From: Lutibacter sp. A64
GTDB taxonomy: Bacteria > Bacteroidota > Bacteroidia > Flavobacteriales > Flavobacteriaceae
NCBI RefSeq assembly: GCF_022429565.1
Contig: NZ_CP092487.1
Coordinates: 3,552,001-3,616,000, forward strand
Direction: 5' to 3'
DNA: 64,000 nucleotides
Of this stretch, positions 55,453 to 63,205 are shown piece after piece. Within the stretch, counting starts at the first letter, position 1. Each line of letters begins with the position of its first letter. Position numbers and translations under genes: made by a program. The notes beneath the pieces were generated by a model. It did not search any database. It worked only from the letters and a program-made list of their open reading frames with translations, and was not told where the DNA came from.

Positions 55453-56529
55453 ATGGAAATTACAAAAGAAAACAGAAAGTGGTTAGATAGCATGGGCTTA
55501 GATCATCCAATTGTTATTGCAGGACCTTGTAGTGCTGAAACTGAAGAACAAGTTTTAAAAACTGCTCATTTATTAAAAGATACAGATACAAACGTGTTTA
55601 GAGCTGGTATTTGGAAACCAAGAACAAGACCAGGTGGTTTTGAAGGTGTAGGAGGAATAGGTTTGCCATGGTTACAACGCGTTCGTGAAGAAACAGGAAT
55701 GAAAATTACTACTGAAGTTGGTAATGCAAATCACGTAGAATTAGCTTTAAAAGCTGATGTGGATATTTTGTGGATTGGAGCTAGAACTACTGTAAATCCT
55801 TTTGCTGTTCAAGAAATTGCAGATGCTTTAAAAGGTGTAGATAAGCCAGTTTTAGTTAAAAACCCGGTAAATCCAGATTTAGCATTATGGTTAGGTGGTG
55901 TAGAACGTTTTCAAGCAAATGGAATTTCACAATTAGGTGTAATTCACCGTGGGTTCTCGGCATACAATACTGGTCATTACAGAAATAAACCAAAATGGCA
56001 TATTGCAATTGAATTGAAAAAAGAATTCCCAGATTTACCTTTAATTTTAGATCCATCTCATATTTGTGGACGTAGAGATACTATTTTAGATGTTTCTCAA
56101 ACAGCTTTAGATTTAAATTTTGATGGTTTAATGGTTGAAACACATATTGATCCAGATAATGCTTGGAGTGATGCTGCACAACAAATTACACCAGCAAGAT
56201 TGGATGAAATTACTAAAGAATTAAAAATTCGTCAAAAAAGTAGTTCTAAAGAAAGTTTCCAAAGCAAATTAAATTTATACCGTAAAGAGTTAGATTTAAT
56301 AGATGGTAATATTATTGATATTTTAAGTGATAGAATGGCAGTTGCTGGAGAAATTGGAAAATTAAAGCATAAAGAAAATGTAGCAATTTTACAAAGTGGA
56401 AGATGGTCAGATATTTTATCAGCTATGATAGAAACTGGAAAAAGTAAAGGTTTAAGTACAGAATTTGTAGAAGAAGTATTTAAAGCAATACATGTTGAGT
56501 CAATAAATATTCAACGTAACATAAAATAA
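55453..56529 (+). CDS. aroG: bifunctional DAHP synthase / chorismate mutase
   Basis: Catalyses the entry step of the shikimate pathway and the conversion of chorismate to prephenate. The N-terminal KDO8P/DAHP synthase-like domain (about 1-265) has VIAGPCSAET, FRAGIWKPRTRPGGFEG, VLVKNPVNPD and LDPSHICGRRD. The C-terminal AroQ-type chorismate mutase (about 275-358) has LNLYRKELDLIDGNIIDILSDRMAVAGEIGKLKHKENVAI. The fusion is common in Bacteroidota. As the last gene of the operon it places both branch-point activities under the Phe/Tyr attenuator. The symbol follows common use for this fusion. Confidence 0.94.
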   Translation: MEITKENRKWLDSMGLDHPIVIAGPCSAETEEQVLKTAHLLKDTDTNVFRAGIWKPRTRPGGFEGVGGIGLPWLQRVREETGMKITTEVGNANHVELALKADVDILWIGARTTVNPFAVQEIADALKGVDKPVLVKNPVNPDLALWLGGVERFQANGISQLGVIHRGFSAYNTGHYRNKPKWHIAIELKKEFPDLPLILDPSHICGRRDTILDVSQTALDLNFDGLMVETHIDPDNAWSDAAQQITPARLDEITKELKIRQKSSSKESFQSKLNLYRKELDLIDGNIIDILSDRMAVAGEIGKLKHKENVAILQSGRWSDILSAMIETGKSKGLSTEFVEEVFKAIHVESINIQRNIK

Positions 56530-56948
56530 TTAATACTTAAAAAGTTTTTTTAAAGTTTAAATTTTCGTCAGTTTGAATATAATTCAGAATGGAGTTTTTT
56601 AATACTTTTTAAAAGCTTTTTTATTATAATTTAAATCCAAAACAATACTTCAATTGTACAATAAGGCGAATTCTTAATCGCTAATTATAATGGTTTTTTA
56701 ATAAAAGACCTTATTTTAGATACTTTAATTTTAATACTTAAAATGTAGTATCAATTTATATATTATTACATTCTTTTATTTGTAGTTGTATAAAAGGCTT
56801 TATTTAATTAGAATTTATTAAAATTAAACCTAAATTAGATACGGCATTGCAGTAAATTACGTGTGTTAAAAAAAAATAAATTATTAATTATAATAAGCTG
56901 TCAATTATTTTAGTTTGATACAGAAATTCTGTTATTTTTGTAATTGTT
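56530..56948. other. 419-nt intergenic region, only a promoter seen
   Basis: AT-rich, no open frame with protein character and no clear terminator, although A and T runs near 56540-56560 could fold weakly. The right end has the promoter of the polyprenyl synthase gene. Confidence 0.5.
56933..56940 (+). promoter_or_regulatory. promoter -7 box of polyprenyl synthetase gene
   Basis: TATTTTTG matches TAnnTTTG exactly, 8 nt before the start codon. TTTG lies at 56914-56917 but with a short 15-nt spacer. The message would have nearly no leader. Confidence 0.5.
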
Positions 56949-57926
56949 ATGAAACCAGTAGAACTAATAAAACAACCCATACTTCAAGAAATGGAGCTCT
57001 TTGAAAGTAAATTCAGAGAAGCTATGGTAACTAAGGTTCCGCTATTAAATAGAATTACGCATTATATAGTTAGAAGAAAAGGGAAACAAATGCGTCCTAT
57101 GTTTGTTTTTTTGGTTGCTAAAATGGTTTCGGGAGGTAAATTTGATGAGAGAACTTATAGAGGTGCTTCAATTATAGAATTAATACATACCGCTACTTTA
57201 GTACATGATGATGTTGTTGATGATAGTAATAGAAGGCGTGGTTTTTTCTCTGTAAATGCACTTTGGAAAAATAAAATCGCCGTTTTAGTTGGTGATTTTT
57301 TATTATCTAAAGGTTTATTACTTTCAATAGATAATGAAGATTTTGATATTTTAAAATTAATTTCAGTTGCAGTTCGAGAAATGAGTGAAGGTGAATTACT
57401 TCAAATTGAAAAAGCTCGAAAATTAGACATTACAGAAGATATTTATTTTGAAATTATCCGTCAGAAAACAGCAACTTTAATAGCAGCTTGTTGTGGTATT
57501 GGCGCAGCCTCTGTTGGGTCGTCTAAAGAAGAAGTAGAAAAAATGAGAAGCTTTGGAGAATTTATTGGAACTGCTTTTCAAATTAAAGATGATTTATTTG
57601 ATTATACCGAAGCGCATATTGGAAAACCAACAGGTATAGATATTAAAGAGCAAAAAATGACTCTACCGCTAATTTATACGCTTAATAATTGTACCGAAAA
57701 AGAAAAAAAGTGGTTGATAAATTCGGTTAAAAATCATAATAACAATAAAAAAAGAGTAAAAGAAGTTATTGCTTTTGTTAAAGAAAATGGAGGTATTGAA
57801 TATACAATTTCTAAAATGAAAGAATACCAAACAAAAGCGTTAGATATTTTAAACACCTATCCAGATTCTCCATACAAAGAATCGTTGCTTATTATGATGA
57901 ATTATGTTATTGAACGAAAAAAATAA
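56949..57926 (+). CDS. ispB: trans-polyprenyl diphosphate synthase (octaprenyl type)
   Basis: Builds the isoprenoid side chain of menaquinone from isopentenyl diphosphate. It has 325 residues. The two Asp-rich motifs are VHDDVVDDSNRRRG and KDDLFDYT, and RRKGKQMRPMFVFLVAKM and HIGKPTGIDIKEQKMTLPLIYTL are typical. The chain length cannot be set with certainty from sequence; octaprenyl or hexa/heptaprenyl are possible. The quinone it helps make is the substrate of the ActA-F complex encoded earlier in the window. Confidence 0.93.
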   Translation: MKPVELIKQPILQEMELFESKFREAMVTKVPLLNRITHYIVRRKGKQMRPMFVFLVAKMVSGGKFDERTYRGASIIELIHTATLVHDDVVDDSNRRRGFFSVNALWKNKIAVLVGDFLLSKGLLLSIDNEDFDILKLISVAVREMSEGELLQIEKARKLDITEDIYFEIIRQKTATLIAACCGIGAASVGSSKEEVEKMRSFGEFIGTAFQIKDDLFDYTEAHIGKPTGIDIKEQKMTLPLIYTLNNCTEKEKKWLINSVKNHNNNKKRVKEVIAFVKENGGIEYTISKMKEYQTKALDILNTYPDSPYKESLLIMMNYVIERKK

Positions 57927-57940
57927 AGTGAAATTCTACT

Positions 57941-59476
57941 CTAAATAGTTTGTTGCATATTAGATTTTTCCAAGTCTAATAATTCCTCTAAATGTTTTCT
58001 AGAATTTGAAAGTCTAGGTATTTTATGTTGACCTCCTAATTTACCTTTAAGTTTTAACCATTCGTAAAATAAACCTTCTTGTGCTATATTAATTTTTGGC
58101 ATTGCTAATGTTAAATTATTATACCTCTTAGCCTCGTAATCAGAGTTTATAGATTTTAGTGTATTATCTAATATTTCTGTAAAATAGTGAATGTCTTGTG
58201 GTTGTTTTTTAAATTCAATAATCCATTCGTGTCCACCACTAGTTTTATCATTCATAAATATAGGTGCGGCAGTGTATTCAGAGATTTCAGTATCTGTTTT
58301 TAAACAAGCTTGTTTTAAAGCTTCTTCTGTATTTTCAACAATTAATTCTTCACCAAAAACATTAATAAAGTGTTTGGTGCGTCCGGTTATTCGTATTCTG
58401 TATGGGTCTAATGATGTAAATTTTACAGTATCTCCAATTAAATAGCGCCATAAACCACCATTAGTTGTAATAACTATAGCATAATTGGTGTTTAAAACTA
58501 CTTCTTCAAGTGGAATTGCTTTAGAATCTTCTCCATTAAAGGCATCCATTGGAATAAATTCATAAAAAATTCCATAATCGAGCATTAGTAGCATGTCTAA
58601 AGAATTATTTACATCTTGTATTGCAAAAAAACCTTCAGAAGCATTGTAGGTCTCATAGTATTTAAATTCCTTTTTAGGAATTAGTTTTTTAAATTGTTCT
58701 CGGTATGGATTAAAATTTACACCACCGTGAAAATAAACTTCTAAGTTAGGCCAAACCTCTAAAATATTGTTTTTCCCAGTTTTTTCTAGAACTCTATTTA
58801 GCAATACCAACATCCAAGAAGGTACACCAACTAAACTTGTAATATCTTCGTTAATAGTTTCTTTAACAATGGCATTTAATTTGGTTTCCCATTCATCCAT
58901 TAAAGCAGTTTCTTGTTTTGGAGCACTTCTAAAATCTGCCCAAAAAGGCATGTTTTCAATAATTATTGCTGATAAATCACCAAAATACGTATCATTATCT
59001 TCATAAACAGCGCTACTACCTCCTAAACGCAAGCCTTTACCAGTAAAAAGTTGGGCTTCTTCATTATTGTTAAAATACAGACAAAGCATATCTTTTCCAG
59101 CTTTAAAATGGCAACCTTCTAAGGCTTCATCACTTACAGGAATAAATTTGCTTTTAGCATTGGTTGTTCCACTAGATTTTGCAAACCATTTAATTTGGGT
59201 TGGCCAAAAAATATTTTGTTCACCTTTTCTAGTACGGTCTATTAAAGGTTCTATAGATTCGTATTGTTGAATAGGTACGTTATTAGTAAAATCTTTATAG
59301 GTGTCTATATTTGAGAAGTCATATTTAATTCCTACTTCAGTATTTTTAGCTTTATTTAATAATTTAAACAATAATTCGTGTTGTACATCAATAGGATATT
59401 TTAAAAACAATTCCATTTGATGTTTTCTTTTTTTTAAAAACCAAGATATTATTGAATTTACTATTTGAAATGGCAT
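57941..59476 (-). CDS. GH3 auxin-responsive promoter family protein
   Basis: A 511-residue member of the GH3 superfamily of acyl-adenylate-forming enzymes, known in plants for joining amino acids to hormones. Visible motifs: WFAKSSGTTNAKSKFIPVSDEAL (nucleotide-binding SSGTT), EVYFHGGVNFNPYREQF, YYETYNASEGFFAIQD, TTNGGLWRYLIGDTVKF and the ITGRTKHFINVFGEELIVENTEEAL hinge. Bacterial members are common in Bacteroidota, but their substrates are largely unknown. It converges with ispB and is divergent from the DUF2797 gene. Confidence 0.92.
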   Translation of the reverse strand: MPFQIVNSIISWFLKKRKHQMELFLKYPIDVQHELLFKLLNKAKNTEVGIKYDFSNIDTYKDFTNNVPIQQYESIEPLIDRTRKGEQNIFWPTQIKWFAKSSGTTNAKSKFIPVSDEALEGCHFKAGKDMLCLYFNNNEEAQLFTGKGLRLGGSSAVYEDNDTYFGDLSAIIIENMPFWADFRSAPKQETALMDEWETKLNAIVKETINEDITSLVGVPSWMLVLLNRVLEKTGKNNILEVWPNLEVYFHGGVNFNPYREQFKKLIPKKEFKYYETYNASEGFFAIQDVNNSLDMLLMLDYGIFYEFIPMDAFNGEDSKAIPLEEVVLNTNYAIVITTNGGLWRYLIGDTVKFTSLDPYRIRITGRTKHFINVFGEELIVENTEEALKQACLKTDTEISEYTAAPIFMNDKTSGGHEWIIEFKKQPQDIHYFTEILDNTLKSINSDYEAKRYNNLTLAMPKINIAQEGLFYEWLKLKGKLGGQHKIPRLSNSRKHLEELLDLEKSNMQQTI

Positions 59477-59495
59477 ATTTTAATCAGTATATTTG
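59464..59495 (+). promoter_or_regulatory. promoter of DUF2797 gene, full consensus
   Basis: TTTG (59464-59467), a 20-nt spacer and TATATTTG (59488-59495) match the Bacteroidota consensus at both elements and in spacing. The -33 part overlaps the 5' end of the divergent GH3 coding region. Confidence 0.75.
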
Positions 59496-59523
59496 GAATG
59501 TTAAATTTAATAAAAAACTTTAA

Positions 59524-60321
59524 ATGCAATATCAAACTGTACTAAAAAAAATGAAAACTGAACTAAATGATCAAGTTCAATATTACTTAGATGTTGAAAA
59601 TGATTTTTTAGTTTTAAACCAACTATTAGATAAAGAAATTGAAATTAGTTTTGAAGGGTATCAATGTTTGTGTTGCGGTAAAGAAAAGAAAATATTTAGA
59701 CAAGGTTTTTGTTACGATTGTTTTTATAAAAGTGCTGCTGTTGGAGATTGGATTATGAAACCAGAATTAAGTACAGCGCATAAAGGTATTGAAGATAGAG
59801 ATTTAGAGTATGAGAAAAGTGTGCAGTTACAACCACATATTGTATATTTAGCGCTATCAAGTAATGTAAAAGTTGGGGTTACTAGAAAAACTCAAATCCC
59901 AACACGTTGGATTGATCAAGGTGCATCAAAAGCAATTGAAATTGTAGAAGTACCTAATAGATATTTAGCTGGTATTACAGAAGTTGCTTTAAAAGAATAT
60001 GTAGCAGATAAAACAAGCTGGCAAAAAATGTTAAAAAATGAAATTTCTGATGCCGATTTGATTGAGGAACGAGAAAAATTAAAAAAATACATTCCTAAAA
60101 AAGTAGAACCTTATTTTTTAGCTAATAATAGTAAAATTACAGAAGTTAATTATCCAGTTTTACAATATCCTAAAAAAATTAAAACCTTAAATTTAGAGAA
60201 AGCTCATGTGTACTCTGGTAAATTAAAAGGTGTAAAAGGACAGTATTTGTTGTTTGAAGATAATACTGTTTTTAATGTTAGAAATAACGAAGGTTATAAA
60301 GTAATAATAACGGTTAATTAA
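59524..60321 (+). CDS. DUF2797 family protein
   Basis: A 265-residue cytoplasmic protein of the DUF2797 family. It has a cysteine group (CLCCGKEKKIFRQGFCYDCF) that probably binds zinc, and a core with HIVYLALSSNVKVGVTRKTQIPTRWIDQGASKAIEIVEVPNRYLAGITEVALKEYVADKT, reminiscent of GIY-YIG-like T5orf172 strands, though I cannot confirm that fold. Function unknown. A YitT-family gene follows after 23 nt and is likely co-transcribed. Confidence 0.85.
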   Translation: MQYQTVLKKMKTELNDQVQYYLDVENDFLVLNQLLDKEIEISFEGYQCLCCGKEKKIFRQGFCYDCFYKSAAVGDWIMKPELSTAHKGIEDRDLEYEKSVQLQPHIVYLALSSNVKVGVTRKTQIPTRWIDQGASKAIEIVEVPNRYLAGITEVALKEYVADKTSWQKMLKNEISDADLIEEREKLKKYIPKKVEPYFLANNSKITEVNYPVLQYPKKIKTLNLEKAHVYSGKLKGVKGQYLLFEDNTVFNVRNNEGYKVIITVN

Positions 60322-60344
60322 TTTTAGAGGAGAAGAAATAATAT

Positions 60345-61310
60345 ATGATTGCATTTATACATAATTTAATTGTTAAAACCGTAAAACGTAGATTTAAAAA
60401 AAGCTCGTTTAGACAAACTAAAAGATTGTCTGAAGAGGTTAAAAGTATAGAAGTAAGCATCTCTCATAGTGTACGAGAGGTGTTTTTTATTTTAATAGGT
60501 GTTGTTTCTGCCGGTTTTGGATTAAAAGGATTTTTATTGCCAAACTCTTTTATTGATGGTGGAGCAATGGGGATATCCTTATTAATTTCAGATGTTACAG
60601 GTTATTCCCTATCGGTTTTAATTGTACTTATTAATTTGCCCTTTATAGTTTTAGGGTATTCTAACATTGGTAAACAATTTGCTTTAAAAAGTATTTTAGC
60701 AATTATAGCTTTAGCATTATCGGTTCATTTTATTCCATACCCTTTAATTACTTCAGATAAGTTGTTAATCGCTGTTTTTGGTGGTTTTTTCTTAGGTGGT
60801 GGTATTGGAATGTCTATTAGAGGTGGTGCTGTTATTGATGGGACAGAAGTTTTAGCAATATTTTTGAGTAAAAAATCTGGACTTACAATAGGTGATATAA
60901 TTTTAATTTTTAACATTATAATATTTTCCTTTGGAGCCTATATTTTATCAATAGAAGTAGCCTTGTATGCAATGTTAACTTATATGGCTGCAGCAAAAAC
61001 AATTGATTTTATTATTGAAGGAGTTGAAGAGTATACCGGAATTTCAATAATTTCAACTAAAAGTGAAAAAATTAGGTTAATGATAACTGAAGATCTAGGG
61101 CGTGGAGTAACCGTATATGTTGGAAAAGGTGGATTTGGAAAGCAAGAACAAGATTTAACTAATTTTGATATTATTTATACAATTGTTACACGACTTGAAA
61201 TTGCCAGAATTAAAACAGAAATAGAAAAAATTGACGAGCACGCATTTATAATTATGAATAGCATAAAAGATACTAAAGGTGGAATGATAAAAAAACGACC
61301 TTTAAAATAG
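60345..61310 (+). CDS. YitT family membrane protein with DUF2179 domain
   Basis: A 321-residue membrane protein with five to six helices (about residues 47-210: VFFILIGVVSAGFGLKGFLLPNSFIDGGAMGISLLIS, LLIAVFGGFFLGGGIGMSIRGGAVIDGTEVLAI). A C-terminal cytoplasmic DUF2179 domain (about 230-310: GRGVTVYVGKGGFGKQEQDLTNFDIIYTIVTRLEIARIKTEIEKIDEHAFI) is typical of the YitT/YpjC group. Function unknown. AGAGGAGAAG at 60326-60335, about 12 nt before the ATG, looks like a Shine-Dalgarno, which is rare in this phylum. Confidence 0.92.
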   Translation: MIAFIHNLIVKTVKRRFKKSSFRQTKRLSEEVKSIEVSISHSVREVFFILIGVVSAGFGLKGFLLPNSFIDGGAMGISLLISDVTGYSLSVLIVLINLPFIVLGYSNIGKQFALKSILAIIALALSVHFIPYPLITSDKLLIAVFGGFFLGGGIGMSIRGGAVIDGTEVLAIFLSKKSGLTIGDIILIFNIIIFSFGAYILSIEVALYAMLTYMAAAKTIDFIIEGVEEYTGISIISTKSEKIRLMITEDLGRGVTVYVGKGGFGKQEQDLTNFDIIYTIVTRLEIARIKTEIEKIDEHAFIIMNSIKDTKGGMIKKRPLK

Positions 61311-61335
61311 ATATTTAATTTACTATTTGTTTTAG

Positions 61336-62025
61336 TTAAAAAAGTGCAATTTCCTCTCCTTGTTTTAACTGAAAGCGCTTTTTAAATAGATGCACTATAA
61401 AATATAAAAAAGGAGTATCTAAAAGTGCAATTATAATTTTAAATAGAAAACCGCTTAAAACTAAACTGCCAAAAATATTCCAAGGAAGCACATTAAAAAT
61501 ACACAATAAACCAACTACAGTTACTGTGTCAATTAATTGTGAAGAGAAAGTAGAAAAATTATTGCGCAACCATAAATGTTTACCATTGGTTTTTCTTTTC
61601 CAAAAGTGAAATAGGCGAATATCAATAAATTGAGCAAATAAATAGGCTAACATAGAGGCTAAAACTGCAATTGGAGACAGTCCAAATACCTTTGTAAAAG
61701 TCTGATTATCTATAGGTGAGCTTTCAATTGCAGGTGTATAATTAGCAATAAGAACAATTAACATAGAAAAAAATGAAGCAAAAATACCTGCAATTACTAC
61801 TTGGTTTGCTTTTTTTCGTCCATAAATTTCTGAAATAATATCAGTAATTAAAAATGTAATAGGGTAAGGTAAAATACCTACAGAAAGTTCAAATTTAAAC
61901 CAGCCAAAAGGATTCCAATAAAAAAATTTTTGAAAAATTAAGTTTGAAGCTACCAGCGCAGCAATAAACATGGAGGCTAAAATTAAATAAATTGTAAAAG
62001 CTTCAGATTTTAGTTTTTTATTCAT
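61336..62025 (-). CDS. queuosine precursor transporter, YhhQ family
   Basis: A 229-residue membrane protein with six to seven helices, of the YhhQ/VUT family that imports queuosine precursors (preQ0 or preQ1) for tRNA modification. Landmarks: AALVASNLIFQKFF, GILPYPITFLITDIISEIYGRKKANQVV, LAYLFAQFIDIRLFHFWKRKTNGKHLWLRNNFSTFSSQLIDTVTV. An open frame extends 67 codons further to 62226, but that part overlaps the fabD start and is poorly like the family, so ATG 62025 (MNKKLKSEAFTIYLIL) is chosen. I saw no preQ1 riboswitch before it. Confidence 0.9.
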   Translation of the reverse strand: MNKKLKSEAFTIYLILASMFIAALVASNLIFQKFFYWNPFGWFKFELSVGILPYPITFLITDIISEIYGRKKANQVVIAGIFASFFSMLIVLIANYTPAIESSPIDNQTFTKVFGLSPIAVLASMLAYLFAQFIDIRLFHFWKRKTNGKHLWLRNNFSTFSSQLIDTVTVVGLLCIFNVLPWNIFGSLVLSGFLFKIIIALLDTPFLYFIVHLFKKRFQLKQGEEIALF

Positions 62026-62190
62026 TAGTAACAAGTTGACACGAATATAGTAATTTATTCTTATTTTTGCTTTTTGAAATGTGAATAGAAAAAATATATA
62101 AAATGAAATGAGCATGCTAAAAAGTTTGTTGCCCAACAAAATGATTAGTAGCGAACAGCATGTGATCAATAAAAAAATAAACATAAATAC

Positions 62191-63072
62191 ATGAAAGCAT
62201 ACATATTTCCAGGTCAAGGAGCGCAATTTACAGGAATGGGATTAGATTTATATCAAAGTTCACCTTTAGCCCAAGAACTCTTCGAAAAAGCAAACCGTAT
62301 TTTAGGTTTCTCTATAACAGACATTATGTTTGAAGGTACTGCAGAAGATTTAAAACAAACAAAAGTTACCCAACCTGCAATTTTTTTGCACTCAGTGATT
62401 TTAGCTAAAACATTAGGTGATGATTTTAAACCAGAAATGGTTGCGGGTCATTCTTTAGGAGAACTTTCTGCTTTAGTTGCAAATGGGGTGCTAACTTTTG
62501 AAGACGGACTTAAATTGGTGTCTAAAAGAGCTTTAGCAATGCAAAAAGCTTGTGAAGCACAAGAATCTACTATGGCGGCTGTTTTAGGATTAGAAGATAC
62601 CATTGTTGAGGAAGTTTGTGCTAGTGTAGATGGAGTAGTGGTAGCTGCTAATTATAATTGTCCTGGGCAATTGGTTATTTCAGGAGAAATTGCAGCCATA
62701 GATAAAGCTTGTGAATTGTTAACAGAAAAAGGAGCAAGACGTGCTTTAAAATTACCAGTAGGAGGTGCATTTCACTCTCCGTTAATGGCTCCGGCAAGAG
62801 AAGAGTTAGCTGAAGCAATTAAAAATACTACTTTTAGTGAACCTATTTGTCCTGTTTATCAAAATGTTGTGGCAAAAGCGGTTACAAATCCAGATGAAAT
62901 TAAAGAAAATTTAATAGCGCAATTAACGGCACCTGTACGCTGGACACAATGCGTGCAAGCTATGATTGCTGATGGAGGAACAGAATTTATTGAAGTTGGA
63001 CCGGGTAAAGTTTTACAAGGTTTAATGCGTAAAATAGATAGAAGTGTTTCTGCCAGTGGAGCAGGTGCTTAG
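62191..63072 (+). CDS. fabD: malonyl-CoA:ACP transacylase
   Basis: Loads malonyl groups onto acyl carrier protein for fatty acid synthesis; 293 residues. Motifs: FPGQGAQFTGMG, TQPAIFLHSV, the nucleophile Ser in AGHSLGELSAL, and the catalytic His in GGAFHSPLMAPAREEL. It stands alone, not in a fab cluster, and is divergent from the queuosine precursor transporter. A strong bidirectional terminator follows at 63136-63172. Confidence 0.96.
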   Translation: MKAYIFPGQGAQFTGMGLDLYQSSPLAQELFEKANRILGFSITDIMFEGTAEDLKQTKVTQPAIFLHSVILAKTLGDDFKPEMVAGHSLGELSALVANGVLTFEDGLKLVSKRALAMQKACEAQESTMAAVLGLEDTIVEEVCASVDGVVVAANYNCPGQLVISGEIAAIDKACELLTEKGARRALKLPVGGAFHSPLMAPAREELAEAIKNTTFSEPICPVYQNVVAKAVTNPDEIKENLIAQLTAPVRWTQCVQAMIADGGTEFIEVGPGKVLQGLMRKIDRSVSASGAGA

Positions 63073-63135
63073 TTATAAGTATTTAGTGTAGTTGCAGTAT
63101 GCAGTTACAGTTATCAGTTTTGTGCAGATAAAATA

Positions 63136-63172
63136 AAAAGGGCTTTCAAATTATATTTGAAAGCCCTTTTTT
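63136..63172 (+). terminator. bidirectional terminator between fabD and galE
   Basis: The 15-bp perfect stem AAAAGGGCTTTCAAA / TTTGAAAGCCCTTTT has the loop TTATA, with further T residues. Flanking A and T runs serve both of the convergent genes. Confidence 0.9.
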
Positions 63173-63205
63173 AATAGTGTATTGTTACTAAAAAATAGTA
63201 ACTAT

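Noticed and set aside
61980-62190. preQ1 riboswitch before the queuosine precursor transporter
   Set aside because: No compact hairpin with the conserved A-rich tail typical of preQ1 aptamers could be found.
62026-62226. 67-codon N-terminal extension of the queuosine precursor transporter
   Set aside because: It overlaps the fabD start on the other strand, and the family normally begins near MNKKLKSEAF; the extension looks like chance open frame in AT-rich DNA.
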